From the NCBI GenBank assembly GCA_029210625.1, contig JARGFU010000017.1, positions 62,001-126,000 on the forward strand: 64,000 nucleotides of DNA. Direction: 5' to 3'. The notes below the pieces were generated by a model that saw only the letters and a list, made by a program, of their open reading frames with translations, was not told where the DNA came from and searched no databases. This DNA is from Deltaproteobacteria bacterium. Its GTDB lineage: Bacteria > Myxococcota > Myxococcia > SLRQ01. Shown in pieces: positions 1 to 11,495 of the stretch. Made by a program: the position numbers and the translations under genes. Numbering within the stretch: position 1 is the first letter of the stretch; each line of letters starts with the position of its first letter.

Positions 1-527
1 AAGCCGTAGTGGCCGGGGCAGGGCAGGAGGCTGGTCGGCTCTCCGATCACGGTGAGGGGGGCGTCGAGCTCCCCGGCCCGCAGGAGGGCCTCGGCGCCGT
101 CCCCGCTCTCCTCCTCGCCGACGAGGAGGGCGAGCAGCACGCCGCCCTGATCCTCGCCCGGCAGGCCGGCGGCCAGGAGGCAGCGCAGCGCCTCGACCAT
201 CGCCACGCAGCCCGAGCGCATGTCGGCCGCGCCGAGGCCCCAGAGCAGATCGCCCTCGCGCCGCACCTCGCGGGGCTCCTCGGGATCGATGGTGTCGAGG
301 TGACCCACCAGGGCGATGCGGGCAGGGCGGGCGCCGAGCCGCACCAGCAGGTTGGAGCGGCCGGGGGTCACCGGCTGGCGCCGCACCGGCGCGCCGATGC
401 TCCGCAGCGCCGCCTCGAAGAGATCGACCGTGGGCCCCTCGGCGCCGCTGGGGCCCTCCACCCGCAGGGCGGCCTCCAGGAGGTGCTCGACCCTCCCCGG
501 ATCGACCGCTCTCCAGGGTTCGTTCAT
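1..527 (-). CDS. M20-family metallopeptidase (ArgE/DapE-like), C-terminus cut by window edge
   Basis: Reading the minus strand from ATG at 527 gives about 175 codons that run off position 1. Visible M20 motifs in order are GHLDTID (first metal ligand), GLGAADMRSG (bridging Asp), GEEESGDG (catalytic and metal-binding Glu) and VIGEPT, the arrangement of succinyl-diaminopimelate desuccinylase, acetylornithine deacetylase and related zinc hydrolases. Only the N-terminal catalytic half is present, so the substrate cannot be named; DapE- or ArgE-like amide hydrolysis is inference. The start codon overlaps the stop of the upstream GNAT gene (ATGA), indicating translational coupling. Confidence 0.85.
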   Translation of the reverse strand, partial: MNEPWRAVDPGRVEHLLEAALRVEGPSGAEGPTVDLFEAALRSIGAPVRRQPVTPGRSNLLVRLGARPARIALVGHLDTIDPEEPREVRREGDLLWGLGAADMRSGCVAMVEALRCLLAAGLPGEDQGGVLLALLVGEEESGDGAEALLRAGELDAPLTVIGEPTSLLPCPGHYG

Positions 528-1054
528 CGAGGGGGCTTCCTGCCCCTCCGGGCCCCTTTCTGCTCCTTCTCCGCGCGCCGGCGGGCGTAGGAGGGGTGGG
601 TCTTGAGGTTCCGGGAGAGGTAGACGTGGGCCTGGGGGTTGCCGAAGCCGGCGTCCTCGAAGAAGCGCACCGCCGTGACGTTGTCGGGATCGGTGTCGAC
701 GAGCATCATCCGGGCGCCCTGCTCGATGAAGATCTCGGTGAGCGCGTCGAGGAGGCGGCGGCCCACTCGCTCCTTGCGGCTGCGCGGCCGGACGGCGATC
801 CAGGTGAGCCAGCCGTAGGCCCAGGGGCCTCCCCGCTTCTCGAGGAGGGTGCCCAGCACGAAGCCCACGATGCGGCCCTTCTCGTTCTCGGCGACCAGGC
901 AGCTCTCGGAGTCCGAGGCGAAGGCCAGGGCCAGATCGAACTCGTCCCAGGTCCGGTGCAGGCTCGGCCAGGCCTCGGCGGTGAACACGCGCTCGCCGAG
1001 GTCGTAGACCTCGGGCAAGTCCTCCAGGGTCATCTCGCGGATCTCGATGGACAT
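524..1054 (-). CDS. GNAT-family N-acetyltransferase
   Basis: A 176-residue protein with a GNAT fold: an N-terminal strand (IEIREMTLEDLPEVYDLGE), a central strand/acetyl-CoA loop (LTWIAVRPRSRKERVGRRLL, the V-x-P-x3-K/R-x-x-G-x-G/R-R-L signature) and a late DTDPDNVTAVRFFEDAGF segment typical of the helix-strand ending of the fold. The C-terminal 25 residues are strongly basic and probably disordered. It is the first gene of a two-gene unit, overlapping the M20 peptidase start by four bases. The acceptor substrate (protein N-terminus, amino acid or drug) is not readable from sequence. Confidence 0.85.
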   Translation of the reverse strand: MSIEIREMTLEDLPEVYDLGERVFTAEAWPSLHRTWDEFDLALAFASDSESCLVAENEKGRIVGFVLGTLLEKRGGPWAYGWLTWIAVRPRSRKERVGRRLLDALTEIFIEQGARMMLVDTDPDNVTAVRFFEDAGFGNPQAHVYLSRNLKTHPSYARRRAEKEQKGARRGRKPPR

Positions 1055-1117
1055 CGGCGCAGAGGATCCGTCCGCGCCGCGGGCCGCGCAAGCGGAAACT
1101 CGACCCGAGGGCGCTCT

Positions 1118-2308
1118 TCAGCAGGCCTGCCCGCAGCAGTGCCCGCTCGACCAGGCCCACTGCAGGTTGTGGCCGCCCAGCTGCCCGGTCACGTCGACGC
1201 ACTCGCCGATGAGGTGGAGGCCCGGGACCTTCTTCGCCTCGAAGGTCCTCTGGGAGAGCTCGTCGGTGTCGATGCCGCCCCGGGTGACCTCGGCGCTGCG
1301 GTAGCCCTCGGTGCCCGCCGGCAGGAGCCTCCAGCGCTGGAAGGCGGCCGCGACCGCCTCCAGCCGGGCGTTGCTCTGTTGACCCACCTCACCCGTGAGG
1401 CTCCAGTGGGCACAGAGGGCCCGCGCCAGGCGCTTGCTCATCCCCTCTCCGAGGCAGCGCTCGAGGCTCCAGCGGGGGTGCTCGTCGCGCAGGCGCCTCA
1501 GGTCGGCCGCGAGGTCCGCCCCGGGGAGCAGGTCGATCTCCACCTCGCTGCCCGGGGTCCAGAAGGAGCTGATCTGCAGCACCGCCGGTCCGGAGAGGCC
1601 CCGGTGGGTGAAGAGGAGGCTCTCCTCGAAGCTCCGGCCGGCGCAGCGGATCCTCGCCGGCTGGGAGACCCCCGAGAGCTCCTGCAGGGGCTCGAGCAGC
1701 TCGGGGGGCAGGGTGAAGGGCACGAGGGCCGCGCGCCGCTCGACCAGGCGCAGGCCGAAGCTCTGCGCCAGGTCGTAGGCGAAGCCGGTCGCGCCGGCCT
1801 TCGGGATCGAGAGCCCCCCGGTGGCCACCACCACCGCCTCGGCCTCCACGGCGCCCCGGGAGGTCTCCACCCGGAAACCGGGGCTGCGCGCCGCGACCGC
1901 GCCGATGGTGACCCCGGTCTCGATCCGGACCCCGGCCCAGCCGGCCTCGGTGAGGAGCATCTCCAGGATCTCGCGGGCGGAGCCGTCGCAGAAGAGCTGC
2001 CCGGGCGCCTTCTCGTGGTGGGCGATGCCGTGGCGCTCCACCATCTCCAGGAAGTCCCGGGGACCGAAGCGGGAGAGGGCCGAGCGGCAGAAGTGGGGGT
2101 TCTCGGAGAGGAAGTGCTCCGGCGTCGAGTGGAGGTGGGTGAAGTTGCAGCGCCCGCCCCCCGAGATCAGCAGCTTCCTCCCCACCTTCGTGGTGTGCTC
2201 CAGGAGCAGGACCGAGCGGCCCCGGTAGCCGGCGGTGAGGGCGCACATCAGGCCCGAGGCGCCCGCGCCGATCACGATCACATCCGTCCTGGGGGGAAGC
2301 TGGCTCAT
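1118..2308 (-). CDS. HI0933/YhiN-family FAD-dependent oxidoreductase
   Basis: 396 residues. An N-terminal dinucleotide-binding motif (VIVIGAGASGLMCALTAG) is followed by KVGRKLLISGGGRCNFTH, diagnostic of the HI0933-like (YhiN, BaiN-type) flavoprotein family. A late segment GECVDVTGQLGGHNLQWAW carries the second FAD-contacting glycines. Length fits the family (about 390-420). Physiological substrate is not established for most members; reductase or aminoacetone-oxidase activities have been described for relatives. The start at 2308 is preceded by a GAAGAGAAC Shine-Dalgarno-like stretch. It is monocistronic and divergent from the fumarase gene. Confidence 0.9.
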   Translation of the reverse strand: MSQLPPRTDVIVIGAGASGLMCALTAGYRGRSVLLLEHTTKVGRKLLISGGGRCNFTHLHSTPEHFLSENPHFCRSALSRFGPRDFLEMVERHGIAHHEKAPGQLFCDGSAREILEMLLTEAGWAGVRIETGVTIGAVAARSPGFRVETSRGAVEAEAVVVATGGLSIPKAGATGFAYDLAQSFGLRLVERRAALVPFTLPPELLEPLQELSGVSQPARIRCAGRSFEESLLFTHRGLSGPAVLQISSFWTPGSEVEIDLLPGADLAADLRRLRDEHPRWSLERCLGEGMSKRLARALCAHWSLTGEVGQQSNARLEAVAAAFQRWRLLPAGTEGYRSAEVTRGGIDTDELSQRTFEAKKVPGLHLIGECVDVTGQLGGHNLQWAWSSGHCCGQAC

Positions 2309-2424
2309 CGTTCTCTTCGGCGGGCACCCTCGCCGCCACGACCATCGCCCGTGACTACCTTTCGCCGTAGACTGCGGGCCCTGTAAACGGGGGCCTCAAC
2401 CGGCCGCACTCCAAGGAGAGAGAC

Positions 2425-4044
2425 ATGCCCGAGTTCCACTACCAGGACCCCTTCCCGCTGGCCAAGGACGAGACCGAGTATCGCAAGCTCGAGGGCTCGG
2501 AGAAGTACGTCTCGGTCGTCGACTTCGACGGCCAGGAGATCGTGAAGGTCGACCCCGAGGCGCTGACCGTGCTCGCCAACACCGCGATGCGCGACGTCTC
2601 GTTCCAGCTGCGCCCCGCCCACAACGAGTCGGTGGCGAAGATCCTGAGCGATCCCGAGGCGTCGAGCAACGACAAGGGCGTGGCCATCGCGTTCCTGCGC
2701 AACGCCGAGATCGCCGCCAACTTCGAGCTGCCCATCTGCCAGGACACCGGCACCGCCACGATCATCGCCAAGAAGGGACAGCAGATCTGGACCGGCGTGA
2801 AGGACGAGGAGTTCCTCTCGAAGGGGGTCTTCAAGACCTACACCGAGGAGAACCTGCGCTACAGCCAGACCGTGGCGCTGGACATGTACACGGAGAAGAA
2901 CACCGGCACGAACCTCCCGGCCCAGATCGACATCGCGGCCACCGAGGGGGACGCCTACAAGTTCCTCTTCATGGCCAAGGGCGGCGGCTCGGCCAACAAG
3001 AGCATGCTCTACCAGAAGACCAAGGCGCTCCTGAACCCGGAGTCGCTCGAGGCCTTCCTGGTCGAGCAGATGAAGTACCTGGGCACCGCCGCCTGCCCGC
3101 CCTACCACATCGCCTTCGTCATCGGCGGTAACTCGGCCGACGCCAACCTCAAGGCCGTGAAGCTCGCGAGCACGAAGGAGCTCGACGGCCTGCCGACGAC
3201 CGGCAACGAGCACGGCCGGGCCTTCCGGGACATCGAGCTCGAGCAGCGCCTGCTGAAGGCCGCCTATGGGCTGGGCATCGGCGCGCAGTTCGGCGGGAAG
3301 TACTTCGCCCACGACGTGCGAGTCATCCGCCTGCCGCGCCACGGCGCCTCCTGCCCGGTGGGGATGGCGGTCTCCTGCTCGGCCGACCGCAACGTGAAGG
3401 CCAAGATCACCCGGGACGGCCTCTTCATCGAGCAGCTCGACACCAACCCGGCCCGCCTGATCCCCGAGGAGTACCGGGGCAAGCACGGCCACGGCACCCC
3501 CATCGATCTCGACCGGCCGATGAGCGAGATCCTGGCCGAGCTCGACAAGCTCAAGGTCGGTGACGCCCTGCTCCTCTCGGGGACCATCGTCGTGGGCCGC
3601 GACATCGCCCACGCGAAGTTCAAGGCGCTCCTCGACGAGGGCAAGCCGCTGCCCGACTACCTGAAGAACCACCCGATCTACTACGCCGGCCCCGCCAAGA
3701 CGCCGAAGGGCAAGGCCTCGGGCTCCTTCGGGCCGACCACCGCCAACCGCATGGACTCCTATGTCGACCTGCTGCAGTCGAAGGGCGGCTCGATGGTGAT
3801 GATCGCCAAGGGCAACCGCTCGGCGCAGGTCACCGAGGCCTGCCAGAAGCACGGCGGCTTCTACCTCGGCTCGATCGGCGGCCCGGCCGCGGTCCTCGCC
3901 GAGGAGAACATCAAGAAGGTCGAGTGCATCGACTACCCCGAGCTCGGCATGGAGGCCGTCTGGAAGATCGAGGTCGTCGACTTCCCGGCCTTCATCCTGG
4001 TCGACAACAAGGGGAACGACTTCTTCAAGAAGCTCGGCCTCTAG
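2425..4044 (+). CDS. Class I fumarate hydratase (iron-sulfur, FumA/FumB type)
   Basis: 539 residues, matching the roughly 540-residue single-chain class I fumarases that carry both alpha-like and beta-like halves. The N-terminal half has [11 protein letters not shown] and the GGGSANKS segment; the C-terminal half has the beta-domain [20 protein letters not shown] and [16 protein letters not shown]. Cysteines consistent with 4Fe-4S ligation are near residues 110, 230 and 310. It hydrates fumarate to malate in the TCA cycle (cytoplasm). An AAGGAGAGAGAC Shine-Dalgarno supports the ATG at 2425. The downstream malic enzyme (7020-9299) acts on its product, but is separated and on the other strand. 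Confidence 0.95.
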   Translation: MPEFHYQDPFPLAKDETEYRKLEGSEKYVSVVDFDGQEIVKVDPEALTVLANTAMRDVSFQLRPAHNESVAKILSDPEASSNDKGVAIAFLRNAEIAANFELPICQDTGTATIIAKKGQQIWTGVKDEEFLSKGVFKTYTEENLRYSQTVALDMYTEKNTGTNLPAQIDIAATEGDAYKFLFMAKGGGSANKSMLYQKTKALLNPESLEAFLVEQMKYLGTAACPPYHIAFVIGGNSADANLKAVKLASTKELDGLPTTGNEHGRAFRDIELEQRLLKAAYGLGIGAQFGGKYFAHDVRVIRLPRHGASCPVGMAVSCSADRNVKAKITRDGLFIEQLDTNPARLIPEEYRGKHGHGTPIDLDRPMSEILAELDKLKVGDALLLSGTIVVGRDIAHAKFKALLDEGKPLPDYLKNHPIYYAGPAKTPKGKASGSFGPTTANRMDSYVDLLQSKGGSMVMIAKGNRSAQVTEACQKHGGFYLGSIGGPAAVLAEENIKKVECIDYPELGMEAVWKIEVVDFPAFILVDNKGNDFFKKLGL

Positions 4045-4069
4045 CCGAGGTCCCTCTGGAGGCCTCCCG

Positions 4070-4100
4070 GTCCACCGTTCGGCAATCCCGGACGGTGGAC
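4070..4100 (+). terminator. Perfect 9-bp hairpin after the fumarase gene
   Basis: GTCCACCGT (4070-4078) and ACGGTGGAC (4092-4100) are perfect inverted repeats with a 13-base loop, 25 bases after the fumarase stop and 14 bases before the next start. There is no T-run, so it may be a weak terminator or an mRNA-stabilising stem rather than a full intrinsic terminator. Confidence 0.45.
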
Positions 4101-4114
4101 TAGAATGGTGGGCT

Positions 4115-6970
4115 GTGAACCCGGAGGCGACGGACAGCGCGATGACGATGGAGGGGCTGCTCACCCACGAGCGGCCGGTCCTCTTCGTGGAGTTCGTCAA
4201 CGCGGACCAGTTCCCGGGCCGGATCAACGCCAGGTTCCCCCTGGTGAGCGGCTACTTCCGCTCCCGGGGCGTCCCGACCCGGTGGATCCGCTTCGGCGTC
4301 TCCACCCTCAACCTGATGGAGAACGACCGGGACGAGATCACCCTCACCGAGGAGGAGCTCGCCCGGCTGCTCGCCCTTTCCCGGGAGCACGCGCCTGCGC
4401 TGGTGGTCATCACCGACGCGCTCCATCGGCCGCAGCTCGAGGCCCTGCGGGCGGCCGCGCCCGGGGTGCAGCTGCTCTGCCTGAGCGACGATCACCAGGG
4501 CGGCCTCTTCCACGAGACCCGCATCCGGATGCAGGTGGCGCCGGGGCTGCGCCCCTTCTACGGCTTCGAGCCCGGCAACGCGGCCGCCGAGCAGCGGCGC
4601 ATCGACAACGTCTACCTCCTCACCACCGAGGGCTGCGGACACCACCTCCAGCTCGCGATCAACCCTCGCCTGGCGCAGCTCGATCTCTCGAGCTTCGGTG
4701 ACAACCTCGGCTGCACCTTCTGCACGAGCAGCCGGGACCCCCTCGGGAACCCCAAGGAGTCGGAGCTGCGGGTGCGCAACCTTCGGGCGTGGATCGAGCA
4801 GCAGGTGGAGACGCTGGCCGAGGACCGCCGGGCCGTCGGCCGGCTGCCCAACGCCGTGCTCTTCGAGCGCCTCCCGGGCAAGGGCGTCCAGGAGGCCTGC
4901 CTCGAGGCCCTCGGCCGCGTGGGCCTCGACGACGAGCTGCAGGTCCTCTTCGCCGTCCGGACCAACCGGATGCGGGCCTTCGAGGAGAGGATGGAGGAGC
5001 ACTTCGCTGCTCACCCGGACTCGCCCCTCTGCTTCGGCATCTACGCCAGCGGCATCGAGAGCTTCTCGGACCGGGAGCTGGAGCTCTACAACAAGGGCGC
5101 GACCTCCCTCGACAGCGTCCACGCCTTCGTGGCCCTGCGCCGGCTCTCGCACCGCTACCCGGACCGCTTCTGGTACACCGGCCTCTCCTTCCTCCTCTTC
5201 ACGCCCTGGACCTCCCTCGACAGCCTGCACCTGAACGTCGGCCTGATGATGAGCCTGGGCATCAGCCGCAAGGAGTCGGGCAACATCTTCCAGTCGCGGC
5301 TCCGCCTGCACGAGGGGTTGCCCCTGAAGCTGCTGGCCGAGCAGGAGGGGCTGCTGGTCGACGAGGTGAGCGACCCGGTGCTGGTGATGAACCGGCGCAA
5401 GCTCTTCAGCGAGGAGCACCCCTGGAGGTACGCCGATCCTCGCCTCGAGCCGCTGACCCAGATCGTCCTTCGCTTCGATCTGCTGGAGGAGGCCGGCGAC
5501 GATCCCGTCACCGGCGAGATCGCCGCGGCCCTCGCGCCCCTGGCGGGGCGGGGCAAGGTCACCGACGATCGACTCCTCCTGCCCTTCCTGCTGGCGCTGG
5601 TGGAGGAGGCGACGGCCGCCGAGGAGGTCCTCGAGCTGCCGCTGCTCCTGCGGAGGGCCACCGCGCGCCTCGCGGAGCGGCTCGCAGCTCGGGCCGCGCC
5701 AGCGCCCCTCCAGCGCTTCCGCCTCGGCCACGCGCTCTTCACGCTGCCCGGCTTGCTCGAGCGCCTCTCGAAGCTCGGCAAGGCGGGCCCGGCGATCATC
5801 GCCCTTCAGGGCCTCGAGCCGCGCGACGACTTCGACCCGGCGCGGGCCTTGCTGGTGGACGCCGGCTACGGGTACGCGCTCGACGAGGAGCGCGGGGCGC
5901 TCCTGCTCGCCGCGGACAGCCGGGATCTCGAGGCCTGGCGAGGCGCCGACGCCCTCGGGCGGGCTCGCCTGCAGGGGCTGCCGGCCTGCTGCGCCGAGGC
6001 CGCGGCCCGCGCCGAGGCCAGCGAGGATCTCCCGGGCGGCCCGGCGTGGCGGGCCTGGGGGGCGCGCCTCGAGCACGCGGGGGCGCTGCCGGAGACCCTG
6101 CTCCCGCTCGTCCCCGCGCTCGACTTCGCCCGCTGCTCGCCGGACTGCGCGGCCGCCGACCGGATCCTCGCGGGCTGGCTGGAGGCCCTGGGCCTGGCGT
6201 CCGACCCCGGGGAGGCGCACCTCCTGGGGCTGGAGGTGAGCGGCTCGCTGAGCTCCTTCCGGGTCCGCCGGCGAGAGGCGGGGCTGCTCCACTACGATCC
6301 CGGGACCCTTCGATCCTCCGACCCGGAGCTGCTCGCGTTGCTCCAGCGAGGCGATCGGCTCCGCCAGGAGCCGGCGCAGATCCAGATCCTCGCCGGGGAT
6401 CGGCTGCTGGCCTGCCTCACCGCGACCCACGCGCTCTGGGAGGCCGGCGCGGCGCCCGAGGACCGGGTGGCCGAGGTCTGGCGGGAGCTGGGCCGGGGCC
6501 TCGCCCTGCGCCAGGCGGTGGGGCAGACCGAGACGATCTATCAGCCACCCTTCGTGGCTCCCGATCAGCTCGGCGACCTCCAGTCCCTGGAGACCGGCGC
6601 CGGCGCCGAGGAGGGGAAGGAGCAGGTCGAGGGCTTCGGGCGAGCGACCCACCCGAGGGGCCTCGAGCTCTTGCGGCAGGCCTGCGCCGCCGCCACCGAG
6701 CCCGTGGGGGATCTCTCCATCGAGGACTGCTGGCTGGAGGACGCGGGCCTGGGCCTGCGCGTCTCGGCCGGGGACAGCGTCTACACCCTGCTCCTGGTCG
6801 GCCAGCAGGCGGGGGGGGACCACCTCCTCTCCACCGGGCGCTTCCTCCTCAAGCAGCCGCCCTCGAAGGACGACGCCCTCCGCAGCGGCGAGCACCGGGC
6901 CTGGGTGGGCGCCGCCCTGCGGGCCTTCGATCGTCTGGCGGCGGGCGAGGCGGCCGGGCTGATCCCTTGA
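4115..6970 (+). CDS. Large radical-SAM-like protein with degenerate cluster motif and B12-binding-like N-terminus
   Basis: 951 residues from a GTG start. Residues 20-190 resemble a Rossmann/B12-binding-like region. At residues 196-203 the sequence reads DNLGCTFC, so the canonical C-x3-C-x2-C has Asp where the first Cys should be. Downstream segments FGIYASGIESFSDRELELYN and FLLFTPWTSLDSLHLN are typical of a radical-SAM barrel in peptide- or B12-dependent subfamilies. The C-terminal third includes CSPDC (Cys674, Cys678), reminiscent of the cysteine motif next to radical-SAM peptide-maturase genes (DUF483-like), but that link is weak. Function unknown. It may be a pseudo-enzyme, or may ligate the cluster with another residue such as Cys174. 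Confidence 0.75.
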   Translation: MNPEATDSAMTMEGLLTHERPVLFVEFVNADQFPGRINARFPLVSGYFRSRGVPTRWIRFGVSTLNLMENDRDEITLTEEELARLLALSREHAPALVVITDALHRPQLEALRAAAPGVQLLCLSDDHQGGLFHETRIRMQVAPGLRPFYGFEPGNAAAEQRRIDNVYLLTTEGCGHHLQLAINPRLAQLDLSSFGDNLGCTFCTSSRDPLGNPKESELRVRNLRAWIEQQVETLAEDRRAVGRLPNAVLFERLPGKGVQEACLEALGRVGLDDELQVLFAVRTNRMRAFEERMEEHFAAHPDSPLCFGIYASGIESFSDRELELYNKGATSLDSVHAFVALRRLSHRYPDRFWYTGLSFLLFTPWTSLDSLHLNVGLMMSLGISRKESGNIFQSRLRLHEGLPLKLLAEQEGLLVDEVSDPVLVMNRRKLFSEEHPWRYADPRLEPLTQIVLRFDLLEEAGDDPVTGEIAAALAPLAGRGKVTDDRLLLPFLLALVEEATAAEEVLELPLLLRRATARLAERLAARAAPAPLQRFRLGHALFTLPGLLERLSKLGKAGPAIIALQGLEPRDDFDPARALLVDAGYGYALDEERGALLLAADSRDLEAWRGADALGRARLQGLPACCAEAAARAEASEDLPGGPAWRAWGARLEHAGALPETLLPLVPALDFARCSPDCAAADRILAGWLEALGLASDPGEAHLLGLEVSGSLSSFRVRRREAGLLHYDPGTLRSSDPELLALLQRGDRLRQEPAQIQILAGDRLLACLTATHALWEAGAAPEDRVAEVWRELGRGLALRQAVGQTETIYQPPFVAPDQLGDLQSLETGAGAEEGKEQVEGFGRATHPRGLELLRQACAAATEPVGDLSIEDCWLEDAGLGLRVSAGDSVYTLLLVGQQAGGDHLLSTGRFLLKQPPSKDDALRSGEHRAWVGAALRAFDRLAAGEAAGLIP

Positions 6971-7019
6971 GCCGTCTCGCCGGCACGCCAGAGCCGATCG
7001 GATTTCCCGGGCTCTCGAG

Positions 7020-9299
<2,280 letters not shown>

Positions 9300-9305
9300 C
9301 ACCGC

Positions 9306-9334
9306 TCGGTAGGCGCCGATTGGGGCGGTGTCAA
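9306..9334 (-). promoter_or_regulatory. Predicted sigma-70 promoter of maeB, leaderless arrangement
   Basis: On the minus strand TTGACA (9334-9329), a 17-base spacer and TACCGA (9311-9306) precede the maeB ATG at 9299. The expected +1 falls on or within a base or two of that ATG, so no 5' leader or Shine-Dalgarno would be transcribed. Confidence 0.55.
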
Positions 9335-9367
9335 GGCGCACCTCGTCGAAGGTGCAGAACCCCGAAG

Positions 9368-9397
9368 TTGCCTGGCTTCCAGGCCTCCCACTACGAT
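9368..9397 (+). promoter_or_regulatory. Possible promoter for the secreted protein gene at 9450
   Basis: TTGCCT (9368-9373), an 18-base spacer and TACGAT (9392-9397) lie about 52 bases upstream of the ATG. Only moderate matches to consensus; identified by eye. Confidence 0.35.
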
Positions 9398-9449
9398 GGC
9401 TGGATGCCGCCCGAGGAGGCCCGGTCGGGCGGCGAGGGAAAGGGACACG

Positions 9450-10316
9450 ATGAAGCTGCTCCAGGGGATCTTCGCTGCTCTCGCGCTGCTGGCGCTCCTC
9501 CTCGTCTCCTCGCCTGCTCGCGCTCAGATGGAGCGCCCGGAGTGGGTCGAGGACGTGAAGTGGCACGCCACCGTCGGCACCGGCATGGCCGCCGAGACCG
9601 GGGGCGCCCACTACCCGGAGCCCGTGACGGGGCGAGAGCACTACGATGATCCGCTGCTGCTCTACTTCGGCGGCAACGTGAAGAAGTCGTGGCGGTGGTG
9701 GTACGGCCTGACCTTCAAGGCCAAGGTCGATCTCTACACCGGCATCACCGAGTACCCGATGATGCCCTACAAGCTCGGCTCGGAGGCCTACCTGGGCATG
9801 GGCGCGCCCATGTTCCAGATCGCGGTGGCCCGGGCCGAGCTGATCAGCGAGTTCGACGGCGTCTGCCAGAGCGGCTGCACCGGCTATCCCACGGGGACCA
9901 TCGTCCGCCTGCAGGCCAGCACCCTGCCGACCTTCACCGGCGACGTGACCCTGGCCGACGGGAAGCACATCCTCACCTACCTCGGCGTGCCCCTGCAGAT
10001 CGTCTTCGGGCGCTACTCGACGATGGTCCAGCCCAACGCCGATGACTACAACTGGAACCCCTACACCGGCGGGCAGATCCGGCTGCAGGACGTGATGATC
10101 CTCACCGACTGGGCTCAGCTGCACGGCGGCGTGACCTTCCACAAGGCCTACAGCAACCCCGAGTACCGCCTGGTGTTCGACATCGGGGTCGCGGTGGGCA
10201 TCATGCAGAACGCGGTGCAGTTCGGCCTGGACATCGTCGACGATCAGTGGCGCACCCCCGGTGGCCTCTCGATGAACACCGCCACCTTCACCCTCTCGGC
10301 GCGGCTGAAGATCTAG
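9450..10316 (+). CDS. Secreted/outer-membrane protein of unknown function
   Basis: 288 residues from an ATG preceded by GAGGGAAAGGGAC. Residues 1-25 form a classical signal peptide (positive start, Leu/Ala-rich core, cleavage after SPARA). The mature part is rich in aromatic residues, with alternating hydrophobic stretches and Tyr/Trp/Gly-rich segments ([39 protein letters not shown]) and ends in FTLSARLKI, a pattern suggestive of an outer-membrane beta-barrel. No family was recognised. Its stop codon directly abuts the TTG start of the next gene, so the two are probably co-transcribed. Confidence 0.75.
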   Translation: MKLLQGIFAALALLALLLVSSPARAQMERPEWVEDVKWHATVGTGMAAETGGAHYPEPVTGREHYDDPLLLYFGGNVKKSWRWWYGLTFKAKVDLYTGITEYPMMPYKLGSEAYLGMGAPMFQIAVARAELISEFDGVCQSGCTGYPTGTIVRLQASTLPTFTGDVTLADGKHILTYLGVPLQIVFGRYSTMVQPNADDYNWNPYTGGQIRLQDVMILTDWAQLHGGVTFHKAYSNPEYRLVFDIGVAVGIMQNAVQFGLDIVDDQWRTPGGLSMNTATFTLSARLKI

Positions 10317-11450
10317 TTGGCCGACAGCCTCTCCGAGCTGCGGGGGCAGATCGACGCGATCGACGCGCAGCTGATCCAGCTGCTCGTCGAGCGGGCCCGG
10401 CTCACGGCGCGGGTGGGGCAGGTCAAGGAGGCCGAGGGTCTCCCCCTCTACGCCCCGGAGCGCGAGGCCGCCCTGCTGGCCCGGCGGCGGGAGCAGGCTG
10501 CCGAGGCCGGGCTGGCGCCCGAGCTGATCGAGGACCTCCTGCGCCGGGTGATGCGGGACTCCTACGCCAGCCAGGAGGGGAGCTTCTCGGCCACCGGGGA
10601 CGCCGGGCGGCCGGTGGTGATCGTCGGCGGCGCCGGGCAGCTCGGCCGGCTCTTCGCCTCCTTCTTCGAGCGCTCGGGCTACCCCGTTCGGATCCTGGAG
10701 GTCGAGGACTGGCCGGAGGCCGCCGGGCGGGTCGCGGGGGCCGGGCTGGTGCTGGTGGCGGTCCCCATCGACCGGACCCTCGAGGTCATCGAGCGGCTGC
10801 CCCCCCTTCCCCCGGACTGCGTCCTGGCGGACCTCACCTCGGTGAAGCGGGCGCCCCTCTCGGCGATGCTCGCGGCGCACGCCGGCCCGGTGGTCGGCCT
10901 GCACCCGATGTTCGGACCGGACGTGCGCAGCCTGGCCAAGCAGGTCGTCGTGGTCTGCGAGGGTCGGGAGCCCGGCGCCTGCCGCTGGCTCCTGGACCAG
11001 CTCGCGCTCTGGGGGGCGGTGCTACGCAAGGAGGCCCCCGAGGGGCACGACCGGGCCATGGAGCTGATCCAGGCCATGCGCCACTTCACCACCCTGATCT
11101 ACGGGGCCTTCCTCGCCCGCCAGCAGGCCGACCTCGACGAGCTCCAGCGCCTCTCCTCGCCGATCTACCGCCTCGAGCTGGCCATGGTCGGCCGCCTCTT
11201 CGCCCAGAGCCCCGACCTCTACGCCGACATCATCCTCTCGGCCTCGGGCCTGCCGGCGCTGCTGGAGGCCTACCGGGAGACCCTGGACGGTCTGCTCACG
11301 CTCGTCAGGGAGGGCAGCCGGGAGGCGATCATCGAGCGCTTCGACACGGTGGCAGACTACTTCGGGGAGCTGGCCCCGGCCCTGCTCCGGGAGAGCGGCG
11401 CGCTCCTGCGCACCGCTCACGACGCGCGGGATCCCGGGGACTCACCATGA
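10317..11450 (+). CDS. tyrA: Bifunctional chorismate mutase/prephenate dehydrogenase (T-protein)
   Basis: 377 residues with the enterobacterial T-protein architecture. Residues 1-85 are an AroQ-type chorismate mutase helix bundle ([38 protein letters not shown]). Then a Rossmann NAD-binding motif ([18 protein letters not shown], about 99-116) and the prephenate dehydrogenase domain with [19 protein letters not shown] and [18 protein letters not shown]. It converts chorismate to prephenate and then to 4-hydroxyphenylpyruvate for tyrosine synthesis. The TTG start immediately follows the upstream TAG and has no strong Shine-Dalgarno, so re-initiation is likely. Confidence 0.93.
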   Translation: MADSLSELRGQIDAIDAQLIQLLVERARLTARVGQVKEAEGLPLYAPEREAALLARRREQAAEAGLAPELIEDLLRRVMRDSYASQEGSFSATGDAGRPVVIVGGAGQLGRLFASFFERSGYPVRILEVEDWPEAAGRVAGAGLVLVAVPIDRTLEVIERLPPLPPDCVLADLTSVKRAPLSAMLAAHAGPVVGLHPMFGPDVRSLAKQVVVVCEGREPGACRWLLDQLALWGAVLRKEAPEGHDRAMELIQAMRHFTTLIYGAFLARQQADLDELQRLSSPIYRLELAMVGRLFAQSPDLYADIILSASGLPALLEAYRETLDGLLTLVREGSREAIIERFDTVADYFGELAPALLRESGALLRTAHDARDPGDSP

Positions 11451-11495
11451 GGTGATCCGCCGGGGTCGAGAAGCTGATAAGGATCGGGGTGCCGT

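Noticed and set aside
2305-4227. Long minus-strand frame opposite fumarase
   Set aside because: Antisense mirror of a strongly supported enzyme gene; Val/Leu/Gly-rich low-complexity translation.
9300-10904. Minus-strand frame continuing upstream of maeB through the tyrA region
   Set aside because: The extension has no family resemblance, overlaps two well-supported plus-strand genes antisense, and reflects the scarcity of stops in GC-rich DNA. maeB has the right length and N-terminus from 9299.
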